A DNA stretch of 64,000 nt from Tritrichomonas musculus (taxonomy: Eukaryota > Parabasalia > Tritrichomonadida > Tritrichomonadidae), in contig JAPFFF010000028.1 of assembly GCA_039105265.1 (NCBI GenBank), forward strand, positions 1,550,001-1,614,000, given 5' to 3'. Position numbers and translations under genes: made by a program. The stretch's first letter is position 1. Each line of letters starts with the position of its first letter. The notes under the pieces were generated by a model. That model did no database searches. It was given only the letters and a program-made list of their open reading frames with translations, and was not told the DNA's origin. Shown here piece after piece: positions 30,166-40,400 of this stretch.

Positions 30166-31985
30166 GGTCGTACAACTGAATTTTTACAGTAAAACTCAAT
30201 GATTGGTTTGTTTAAACTAATTATATTTTATTACAGCTGTTTTGGAAATAGATTAGAATTTTTTGGAAATAAAATAGCATGATTTAAATGGTTTATAAAA
30301 CCGCTAAAAAATTTTTGGAAATAAAATATTTTTTTTTGGAAATAAAATAGTGAACGATTATTTTGCATTCAATTTCCAATATTTTTGTTGTTGAAAAACA
30401 TATAAATCAGAAGCAAATATTAATTACATCTAAATAATCTTTAGCCAATTTAATATATTTTGACAGATGTTATTAAAAAGATGCTTTATATTTGATATTT
30501 CACCGATTGCATAATATCTTTTTTAAATTATATCCTGGATAAAACAAAAAGAAAATTTCTTTTCATATTCGATATAATAATCAATAATAATCATAAATAA
30601 AGTGATTTTTTCATTAATGAAAGAGTTTTTTCAAATTATTCATTATCATCAATTTTCATATTAAAAATCATAAAAAATGCATAATTGTCGATAAATTGAA
30701 GATTTTATTGAGTAATTTTGGATGAAAACAATATTTCAGTAATATCATATTAAAAACACAATAACATACTCTATGTTTCATATTGAACAGTTAAAAACAA
30801 AACTCGTGTATATATTAGCATAATAATGTGTAAAACGCCATAAAATTTCTTTAATCTATCTTTTAATTCTGTTTTTAAGTATGATAAAATTGAATATAAA
30901 ATGATCGTTCCTATTTTATTTCCAAAAAAAAATATTTTATTTCCAAAAAAAGAAAACGGTTACTATTTTATTTCCAAAAAATTATAATACAGCTGTATTA
31001 TAATAATAATTAGTTTTATAAATATTTGCTAAAAGGATATTTTTAAAATAAAAAAACTAAAAGGATATAAGTATATATAAAGGTCGTACAACTAAATTGA
31101 ATAAAAAATAAAATTAAATAAATTTATATTTATCTTAATAATTAATTTATTTAATAATAATAATATATAATATATATATTTTATATCCAATATTATAAAA
31201 TGTAATAGTAGAAATAAAGACTTTAATTAAAATTCAATATTTATCGATTTCTTATATATTTGTATCATTTAAAAAATATAGATGCCATTTGAATGGGTAT
31301 ACTATGTGTTATACAAATAATATTTTACTTTTTGACGAAATCCTTCAATAACTGAAATATTTGACTTTTTATATTTATGAAACCAATCAACTAAATCTTC
31401 ATTTTTAGAAAAAACTGACATTTGATTTGGAATGAAATTCAAATATATTAGAGAGTAAATGCATATAAATAAAACTATATTCTTCATTGGACTCCTGTAA
31501 CGTCCAATTTTTTTAAAATCATCATTTAATAATTCAACAAATTCAATTTTTCTACATTTTTAGCTAAAAAATGAATTTTTTTTTTTCAATAATAATAACT
31601 ATTTTTATATAACACTTAATGTTTTAAAAGCATATAAAAAGATATAAAAAGAATTAATGATTAGAATAAATTATATAAAAAGTTATCGCTATTCTAAATT
31701 TTTAGAAAGTGTTATAAAATTCTTATCAAAAATAATTAAAATAAATTGAGATAAAATACTCAAATTTATTTTCTGAAGAAAATTTAATATATACTTATAT
31801 CCTTTTAGTTTTTATTTTAATTTGAATTTTGTACGATGCAAATATTTATAAAAATGATTATTATTATAATAATAAAATATAATTAGTTTAAACAAACCAA
31901 TCATTGAGTTTTACTGTAAAAACTAAGTTGTACGACCTTTGTATATATTAAATTTTCTTCAGAAAATAAATTTGAGTATTTTACT
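30166..31985. mobile_element. Nest of inverted-repeat elements (MITE-like)
   Basis: An ~70-bp inverted repeat beginning GGTCGTACAACT lies at about 30166-30236 and, reversed, at about 31868-31938. A further direct copy of GGTCGTACAACT sits near 31080. Inside, the phrase TTTTTTGGAAATAAAATAG occurs at 30255-30350 and reversed at 30915-30985, each side next to ACAGCTGT (about 30233 and 31000). A 43-bp block at about 31755-31797 is repeated inverted at 31939-31983. The simplest reading is non-autonomous DNA elements inserted into one another; the exact boundaries are not resolved. Confidence 0.55.
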
Positions 31986-32115
31986 GATTATCCAGATATA
32001 ATTTACCAAGCTTGTTAAAACTCATAGAATATTAAGATTATTAAACACTTGTACAATAAATAATAATAATAAAACAATATTATCGATATATATTTATTAA
32101 CAAAAAAACAAACAT

Positions 32116-34131
32116 TTAATCTGCTGTTTCATTTGTCATGATGTCTACTGATGAATTGAATTCGTGCTTAACTGCATGATTTGTTGCTTTTGATGCATTG
32201 TTAGTTTCTGAATTTGATGAATTTCTTGTGTTTTGGATTGGCTTCTTTGTTTCTTTTTCAACTTTATTCTTTAGTTCTTCAAGCAATTTGATTTCGGCTT
32301 CTGAAACATTTTTGATGTTCATATTATGATAAACATACATGATGTCGATGCAGCATTCGTCATTGACCCATCCCTTTAAGTGGTATTCGCCATATTCTTC
32401 AGGAATTGTGAAACTGATTTGTCTCTTATTATTGTCAATCGGTTCAGCTTTTGGCCATTCGAACGTTTCTCTTCCTTTTCGTAATTCAAAGTAAAGTGTA
32501 TCGTTTAATGATTCTGTTTCAAACTGAAGCTTTTGATTTCGTTCTCTAACAAGATGGCAGCTTTCTCTAGGATTGACAAAAACTTCTTTTCCGTTATTCA
32601 TGATTTTTACTGGCGCGAATTTACGTCCTTTTGATAAGTAGTAAACTGGATTTGCTTTTGGCAAAGGTCCTGACTTGTCGCCGCTGACGTCGAAATAGTA
32701 TCTTGCATAAGAAGTGAAAGATCCGCGATCGTTCTGGAGATAAACAACAACGCAGTAACGACCGTTTGAAGGGAAAGTGACGCAAAGTTGATCTTCATAT
32801 CTTTCTTCGTCAAAAGGAATTTCAAGTTTGATGTATTGTGCGTATTTGGAATCAATTTGTTCTCCTTCTTCACTGAAGCTGCCCTCGTCGTTGAGTTTAG
32901 TGATTGTGCACAAAATGCTTGATCTGAATTTGGAGACGGCGAATCTAATCAAAACTCCACTTTTGGCGACGCTGTGAATTGTCTTTGGCTTGATTGCAAT
33001 GAACTTTGAGTCATGGAAAGGATTGTAAACCAAAGGAACTGATCTTGTGCACTTTTTCAAACAGTTCACAAAATACTCGGCCGATTCTTCTCCATCAATG
33101 AACATTTGGGCTTTATACAATCCTTCTTTTTGGAATGAAATGTAGCTTTTGAATCTGCAGCGTTCATGCTGTCTCTGTAAGCTTGCTTGGATGACTTCGT
33201 AGCTCGTAATTCCGTTCGTTGGCATTTCATTGAACTTTCCTTCTTCGTCTCTCAAATAGATACGATAGCTAACTCTGTCGACTGGACCGATGCAGCTGAA
33301 TGTCTGTTCCAAAAAGCCGGTTGGACACTCGATGTTAACGAATGGATGTGATTCCGTCTTCAGGCATCTCTTGAATGGGTGGATTTCTACACACTTTTGG
33401 AAATCTGAAAGAGAGAAATTGAATTTCAACAATTTTTGACTCTCATCGCATGGAAAGTGGTCGCACAGAGACTTGTACAAAGGAATCAGAAACAAGTTTG
33501 GCTGAAAATTCCATTCGAATTCGTCATTTTTAGTAATGTGGCCTGCGGCCCATGTTGGTTCTGAAATGAAAGGAACTCCGTCGATTTCGATATAGATTGA
33601 TGAATGATCTGATTTGACATTTGCTAATTGGATGAGCGGTTCATAGCCATATCCTTTGGAAAAGTTTGAGTAATCTTTGATGATGATTCTTTTTGTATCG
33701 ATTCCAACGAGTTTGGCCATTTCTTGATAGAAAAGTGAATAACCAGAGCAAATGGCTTTTTTTGTTTCAAAAACTTCTTCCAAACTGGTTGATTTATGAT
33801 TGTTTGAAAAAAATGATTCTGTATCATATTTTATATTGAGTGCAGCCCAGGAAAAAATTGCGAACAATTTATCAATGTCGTTTTGCAAACTTTTAATATA
33901 TAAAACCAAGGATTTTAACGTTTTAAATGTCGTATTTTTTAAAAATTCACATATTTTCAAGTTATATTTTGGAATTTCCGGTTCTTTGAACATTAATGAG
34001 TTTGCAAGGCATGCATAACCATATTGTTCAACAAGATATTTTGGAACTTTTGTAAGCTCTATTTCTTTTTGTTCGAAAATTGAGACTAACTGCTTAAAAG
34101 AAATCTGTTTCAATGTTTGAGGATCAAAAAT
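32116..34131 (-). CDS. Transglutaminase-like (kyphoscoliosis-peptidase-like) protein
   Basis: A host gene of about 670 residues. The transglutaminase-like core is near the N-terminus: Cys in KKAICSGYSLFYQEMAKL (~122 counted from the TTG), His in SDHSSIYIEIDG (~170) and an acidic residue in FISEPTWAAGH (Glu ~185, where Asp is usual). The rest looks like beta-rich repeats as in KY-type proteins, then a Lys/Asn/Thr-rich tail. The start is odd: no ATG lies between the in-frame stop just upstream and codon ~41. The frame opens ATT-TTT-GAT-CCT (34131 leftward), preceded by an initiator-like TCATTTTT, so ATT may stand where ATG is expected. Activity is uncertain. Confidence 0.75.
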   Translation of the reverse strand: MFDPQTLKQISFKQLVSIFEQKEIELTKVPKYLVEQYGYACLANSLMFKEPEIPKYNLKICEFLKNTTFKTLKSLVLYIKSLQNDIDKLFAIFSWAALNIKYDTESFFSNNHKSTSLEEVFETKKAICSGYSLFYQEMAKLVGIDTKRIIIKDYSNFSKGYGYEPLIQLANVKSDHSSIYIEIDGVPFISEPTWAAGHITKNDEFEWNFQPNLFLIPLYKSLCDHFPCDESQKLLKFNFSLSDFQKCVEIHPFKRCLKTESHPFVNIECPTGFLEQTFSCIGPVDRVSYRIYLRDEEGKFNEMPTNGITSYEVIQASLQRQHERCRFKSYISFQKEGLYKAQMFIDGEESAEYFVNCLKKCTRSVPLVYNPFHDSKFIAIKPKTIHSVAKSGVLIRFAVSKFRSSILCTITKLNDEGSFSEEGEQIDSKYAQYIKLEIPFDEERYEDQLCVTFPSNGRYCVVVYLQNDRGSFTSYARYYFDVSGDKSGPLPKANPVYYLSKGRKFAPVKIMNNGKEVFVNPRESCHLVRERNQKLQFETESLNDTLYFELRKGRETFEWPKAEPIDNNKRQISFTIPEEYGEYHLKGWVNDECCIDIMYVYHNMNIKNVSEAEIKLLEELKNKVEKETKKPIQNTRNSSNSETNNASKATNHAVKHEFNSSVDIMTNETAD

Positions 34132-34328
34132 TTAAAAAAATGAAGTAAAGGTTTAAAATTTTAATTTTATTTTTGAATACTTATTCTCGAATTGAATTAA
34201 AATTTGGTATTTGAAATAAAATTTAGGAAATTGAATTAAAATTTATGCAATTGAATTAAAATTTTCGGTTATTAAAATAACGATTTTATTTGTTAATGAA
34301 ATTAGTTATAAAATTTCAATATTAGACT
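34114..34328. promoter_or_regulatory. Spacer between host gene and tRNA, with initiator-like motif and short repeats
   Basis: On the minus strand TCATTTTT, about 34138-34145, fits the trichomonad initiator consensus (TCA+1-YWYTW) and lies about ten bases before the first possible codon of the transglutaminase-like gene. Between about 34190 and 34262 a ~20-bp unit containing TTGAATTAAAATTT recurs about four times with variation. No other feature is seen. Confidence 0.45.
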
Positions 34329-34402
34329 TCCTCCCTAACTCAGTTGGTTAGAGTGTCAGACTGTTAATCTGGAAGTCGTGTGTTCGATCCACACGGGAGG
34401 AG
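34329..34402 (+). tRNA. tRNA-Asn (anticodon GUU)
   Basis: It folds as a standard cloverleaf without an intron: acceptor TCCTCCC/GGGAGGA, D stem ACTC/GAGT, anticodon stem TCAGA/TCTGG with loop CTGTTAA (anticodon GTT), a five-base variable loop AAGTC, and T stem GTGTG/CACAC with loop TTCGATC. The discriminator base is G and CCA is not encoded. The internal A box (TAACTCAGTTGG) and B box (GTTCGATCC) look functional. Its last 14 bases are the target copied at every junction of the downstream retrotransposon array. Confidence 0.97.
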
Positions 34403-34412
34403 ATTTTTTTTT
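34389..34412 (+). terminator. Pol III T-run terminator and original retrotransposon target
   Basis: The tRNA is followed by A and nine T (34404-34412), a strong Pol III terminator. The stretch from CCACACGGGAGGAGA through the T-run is the 24-bp sequence found again at every unit junction downstream. It is therefore the target duplicated on insertion, with the tRNA gene left complete. Confidence 0.9.
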
Positions 34413-34423
34413 ATTTTGCAAAT

Positions 34424-37400
34424 ATGTTGATCTACCCAACGAAAAGTAGATTTTTGGAATCAGCAGAAGATGCTGATTCGTTTGATTCCACTCCCGAAAA
34501 AATCGGTGAAAATTTTTTTAATAATCGAGATATCATGACCGATAGGTGTCACAATCCTACCCATATTCACAACAGCAATTGCCATTCCGATAACAAATAC
34601 GATGGAGGTTTTAAGATTCCTTGTTCTAGGGAACAGATATCCCATCATCCAAAACTCAATAAGTTCGACTTTTTCAAAGACAATTCGCTACTAGACGACC
34701 TTGACTCCTCGTATAAAACAAGATACGCAACTCAAATCTCACCCCGCAAAAAAGATACTAGCAGATATCCTAGTGATGATGTGAAGCTGCGGCTCCCGCC
34801 GGTTGGACCAGCTTCACAATCACTTTCCAAGTGTCCTGATGACGATATGACCAATTTCGAGCACATTAATTCAGATTCAGAAAAAAGTGATAATAGTGAT
34901 CCAATATCAATTTCCGATGAAGAAATTGAGGAACCTGAAACTATTTTCTGCAATTCAAATAATCCTTCTAGAGGGACAGAAGTGCTCTTACAGTCGGGTG
35001 TTCACTATAACCCGTCGAATTCTGATGGAGTTCCTAACCCATCATGGATCGTTGTTACGTGCGATCCTTCATTGATTTCTCGTTGTCCTCTTGCTTATAA
35101 TATGAATGAGAAGTCATCCGAAGGAATTCTGGTTGCTCGAGGACAATTGATCATTTCCGATGAGCAACCAAAATTCGACAGGAATCGACCAGCAATCCCA
35201 TCAACGGATGAAGAACTTCGTTTAAATGCTTTTGATCCCTATTCTTTCGTTCCTTCGTCTAGCATTCGAACGGTTCCATTCAATTTTCACTCAAAATGTT
35301 CCCCGTTTGTTTCGCATGTGTCCAACATCGTTAATTCGCTCTTTCTCTCAGGAACATGCAACATCGGGTGCAACACATCTCACTTCACCGACATTTCACA
35401 TCACATGTCATGGAGTTACATCAATAATAATAACTTTTATTTCCTTTCTTCGCAGCACATTGATACGCGTGATATTGTTAATTCTTACTCACCAAACTCA
35501 GCAGCTAATATTAGTAGTCAATCAGCTGGTGCCATCTCTCAACCTGCTGACTCAAACACGTTTGAGAACAACCATGTTGTGAGTGCTGATACTCACAATG
35601 TTGAATCTGTTGCTAATCACGCTGTTGACGTTGACAATCAGATTGTCAAGTCAACAGCTCACGTCGCTCATCACGCTGTTGACGTTGACAATCAGATTGT
35701 CAAGTCAACAGCTCACGTCGCTCATCACGCTGTTGACGTTGACAATCAGACTGTCAAGTCAACAGCTCACGTCGCTCATCACGCTGTTGACGTTGACAAT
35801 CAGACTGTCAAGTCAACAGCTCACGTCGCTCATCACGCTGTTGACATTGACAATCAGACTGTCAAGTCAACAGCTCACGTCGCTCATCACGCTGTTGACG
35901 TTGACAATCAGATTGTCAAGTCAACAGCTCACGTCGCTCATCACGCTGTTGACGTTGACAATCAGACTGTCAAGTCAACAGCTCACGTCGCTCATCACGC
36001 TGTTGACGTTGACAATCAGATTGTCAAGTCAACAGCTCACGTCGCTCATCACGCTGTTGACGTTGACAATCAGATTGTCAAGTCAACAGCTCACGTCGCT
36101 CATCACGCTGTTGACGTTGACAATCGTGTTGTCGCGTCAACAGCTCACGTCGCTCATCACGCTGTTGACGTTGACAATCAGATTGTCACGTCAACGGCTC
36201 ACATCACTCATCACACTGTTGACGTTGACAATCGTGTTGTCGCGTCAACAGCTCACGTCGCTCATCACGCTGTTGACGTTGACAATCAGATTGTCACGTC
36301 AACGGCTCACATCACTCATCACACTGTTGACGTTGACAATCGTGTTGTCGCGTCAACAGCTCACGTCGCTCACCACAACGTTGACGTTGACAACCAAACC
36401 GTCACGTCAACGGCTCACATCACTCATCACGCTGTTGGCGTCGACGATCGGGTTGTCACGTCAACTGCTCACATCGATCATCATCAAGTAGTCACGAAGG
36501 AGAAAGTCATCACTTCCGTCATCGAAGTGCCTAAGTTCGTCTTCGAGTTCAATGAGAAGGTGGTCCCTTTATTTACTCTCGCAGGTGATCACTCATCATT
36601 CAATTCATCCTCTGACTCTCGAAGCAATTCATTAGGCACACAGACTTCATCCACTAGTACGAGTAGTACTATTAGTGGTGCAGAAGACTTCTCCGAGGTG
36701 CGTTCTCAATCAGAACGCACCGATCACTCTGATGATGATGATCGCAACGGTAGTAATGATGGATGTTCTTCACCGTCAAGGGACGATAGGATTTCTATTG
36801 AATGGATTGTGGATGAGCTGTCCAAAATCAATTCTAAAGCAGAATTGACCTCGCTCATCGACCAACTTCAGGTTGGTAATATTGACATGTCTCCTTTCGC
36901 TGATGTTGTTGATGTAAATGTTCCTATCGTCCTTCTGATGTATCAGAAGTGTAGATGGTTGGGTGTTGGGCAGTTTTATTGCCCTTGTTGCGACAAAACG
37001 TTCCCTACATGTGCCTCGTTATCATTCCACCTGAGGTCGCTGCATGTAACGAATGGGGTTCCAATTGAACAGGCGGCTTTTGAATACATAATTGGTCGTA
37101 AGTTAAGATGGAAGATTGACTCGCCTCATCTTCCGGCAGATGCTCCACATTATCGGACCATTTACGTTTGTCCTGTGAGTGACTGTAACTATCTTGTGAG
37201 TCGGGCGAATTCGTTGAGCAGCCATATCGGTTCGGCTCATCAGGATCTTGAAGCTCTCAAAAGAGAAGTGGGTGTTTTCTGGGCAATGAACATCCTGCAT
37301 GCTAGAAGATGCAGATGTTTACTTGCAACACGGGATGTCTTTCATGATCTGCGTGGTTCGATGTGTTCAACTTGCAGTGACTTCATTGGAAAAGACAAAG

Positions 37401-40400
37401 TCACTGTCAAGCAACACTCAAACAGATCTCATCCAGCATCCAACGTTGAAGGTCATCGATTGCAATCATTCGAGGTGAATATTTCTACCAAGTGGTTTTC
37501 ACCCGATACCGATGACGATGAGATTCGTGAGGCCAATTCTGACCTTGACAAAGAAAAAAGTGTCAGAATGGAAAATAGGATTTTACAGGAAGAAGAAAGG
37601 TTGAATCCTGTGCAGGCGAGGTCAGATGAGTCTGTTGACCTCCAAGTGATGGAAGATCGACGTCGTGCAGAGGATAACCGCCGACGCAGACGTCAGGCTG
37701 GTTCCATTCCAGCCAATGAGAGAATGCCAGAAGCACGCTTGCACTCAGTCTCTTCTTCAAGTGATGGCGAAGTCATTCAAAGTGATGTACATCCTGGTCA
37801 TTCAAATTCAGCTTCGATCGTGGACATTGAGAGTTGCCTGTCCAAAGCTGAGAATTGGAAGTCGAGGTGCATGAAGGAAGATGATGATTTCGTGCACCTC
37901 CCGAAGCTGTGGGGTGACCGTTTAGCGAAGCACAGGAAAAAGTTCGAAGAAGTGTTTAACAGTGAAGTCAAGGATGTTCTCAATTGGTATAATGAAGCTA
38001 TTAACCTCTCTGACTCTTTGGAAAAGAGCAGCCGAATGCTTCTCTGCGAAGGGATGATTTCGAAAATCATTCTCATTCTACGGAAGTCGATTAGGAAGTT
38101 CGTTCGTTCGGCACGGAGAGGTTCAGATAAGATTCGTCGCCCGCATTCGTTGGAGACACCGATTCAGATGAAGTCGGCCTCCAAATTCATCGCTGGTATT
38201 GAACTCCTGCATTCCCGCATTCACATCACTGATGAAGATCTCGATCAACCTCAACGTAATGTCATCGCAGACATCAAAGAGAAGCTTGTTCGCTTTCTGT
38301 CACAGGCTCCTTTGGAGTTCTCTCAACTTCTTGGGAGTGGTGACTTGGACTCAATTGACGGTTTGATTTACGATGAGCATTACGATGAAAGGATGAAATT
38401 CATACGCGCCAAGCTAGAGGAATTGGAGATTCTCAACAACTCTCCTTCCTCGCTTGGCTACAAGAAGTTCCTTCAGAAATTCTACGCTGAAGACGCCAAA
38501 CGTACACTCGACTGGTTCGTGTTGAACGACGACACACCGGAATGTGTCGTCCCAGTCGAAGATTTCGAGAACGTGTACGGGTCCTCGTGGAGCGATGCTG
38601 CTGCTCTCGGGGATGACCCAGATGGTGTTTACACTCTTCAGCGTAGAATTTCATCGAATAATTCTGATGAACTCAAATCACTCATCCTCAACGAAGAAGC
38701 TATTCTCAAAGCGGTCAGATCGAGATCCAATCTGTCTGCCGTCGGATGCGACGGCATTTCAAATGGTGTGTGGAAGGTTGGCGGGAGTGTCACGGCGACG
38801 ATCATCAAGAATGTGTTGTGTTGCATGCTTGACACTGGTCTCTTTCCGGAGGTGTTGAAAATGAACAAAACCGTCATGTTGTTTAAGAAAGGAGACCCTG
38901 ACGACGCACATTCGTGGCGTCCTATCACCATCACTCCGACGATTTATCGGATGCTGATGTGTCACATCAGCCGCTCGCTTCAAACGCTGAATTCAAAACA
39001 TAGGTTCATATCACCGAGTCAGAAAGGATTCATGCGTATTCCAGCTGGAGCGGCTGAGCATGCAACTGTGGTTGATGAGATGATACACGATGCTGCACGG
39101 AACCAAAAGTCACTCTACATCACGACGATCGACTTTTCTGATGCATTTGGTTCCGTACCACATAAACTTATTAAAAAGAATCTTACAGACATTGGCTTTG
39201 ATCTTTCTTTTGTTAAAACGATTATTAATTCGTACAGAGACTCTTCGACGAAGATCATCAGCAACAACAGACGATCTAATTCTATCTGTTTTCGCAAAGG
39301 CGTCAAGCAAGGTTGTCCGCTGAGTCCGACGTTATTCAACATTTGTATCGAACCTCTCCTCGCGCGGTTGAACGCTTGCAAGGAGGACGGTTATCATTGG
39401 TTGGACTCAGCGACAACCGTTCAAGCTTACGCCGATGACATAATCGTGTTCTCGGACTCGGAAGTCGGGATGAAGAACTTGCTTTCGGTCGTGGAGCACT
39501 TCTGCAGTTATGCAGGCGACATGAAGATCAACTGCAAGAAGTGCCACGCTTTCACATACATTGCTCACAATGGTTCTCGCAGTGTGTTGAACGACAACTT
39601 CACCATTGCTGGAGGACGTATTGATAACATCAGTATTCAGAACAATACAACGTATCTCGGACTTCCAATCGCGTGCAAATCTTCGCAGCGTAAACATCAC
39701 GTTTTTCGGCGAATCGAAGACATGACGAAGGACGTCATTCGAATTACTGGCAGCGCTCTTCGGTTCACACAGGCGGTTGACGCCATCAAACGGTTCGTGA
39801 TTCCCAAGATTGACTACGAACTGATGGCGAACACAGCACCGACAAATTGCCTCAGTCGCTTAGATGAACTCATTCGGGGCAGGCTGTCCAAAATGATCGG
39901 TGCTGCTGGTATTCCAACCGCCTGGTTCTACACGACGAAAAACGATGGCGGTCTTTACATACAGAAACTCACAGATCGCCAGAAAGCTCTCACTATCAGA
40001 CTCTACATTGCCTTGATGGAGTCTAACGATAAAAGCATCCGTGATATGGTCAAGGCTTCTGATGAAGCCGAGATCATCTTCAGGGATGCTACCATCGACT
40101 TGACTTCACCGTTCTTGCACCTAAAAGTTAAAGACAATGGTGCGTTAGATGCAAAGCGTAACCGCGGGACGTCGAACATCTTAGCCCGATGTGTTAAAGC
40201 TTTGCACGACGCTAACATGGGTCTGATACTCAAAGATGATATGTTTACGCTCAAAGATCTGAATAGTAATGTCACTTTTGATGTTAACACCTCTAATGTT
40301 GTTAAACACATCATGAAAGTCATGAGTGACCGTTACTATTCAGATCTTTGTCAGCACAAGATGAGAGGACATACATTCACGACATTGAAAAACTCACCAT

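Noticed and set aside
31302-31487. 61-codon frame with a signal-peptide-like start
   Set aside because: It lies within the nested inverted repeats, is AT-biased, and shows no domain or neighbour support.
32607-32873. Alternative frame within the transglutaminase-like gene
   Set aside because: It overlaps the main frame on the same strand and has no domain features.
35621-36484. Possible CRISPR-like repeat array
   Set aside because: The units are contiguous with no spacers, lie in frame in a protein gene, and the genome is eukaryotic.
35583-36491. A long second open frame overlapping the 54-bp repeats
   Set aside because: The repeat length is a multiple of three, so any frame without a stop in one unit stays open across the array. 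The Leu/Ser/Gln-rich product is a shadow of the real frame.
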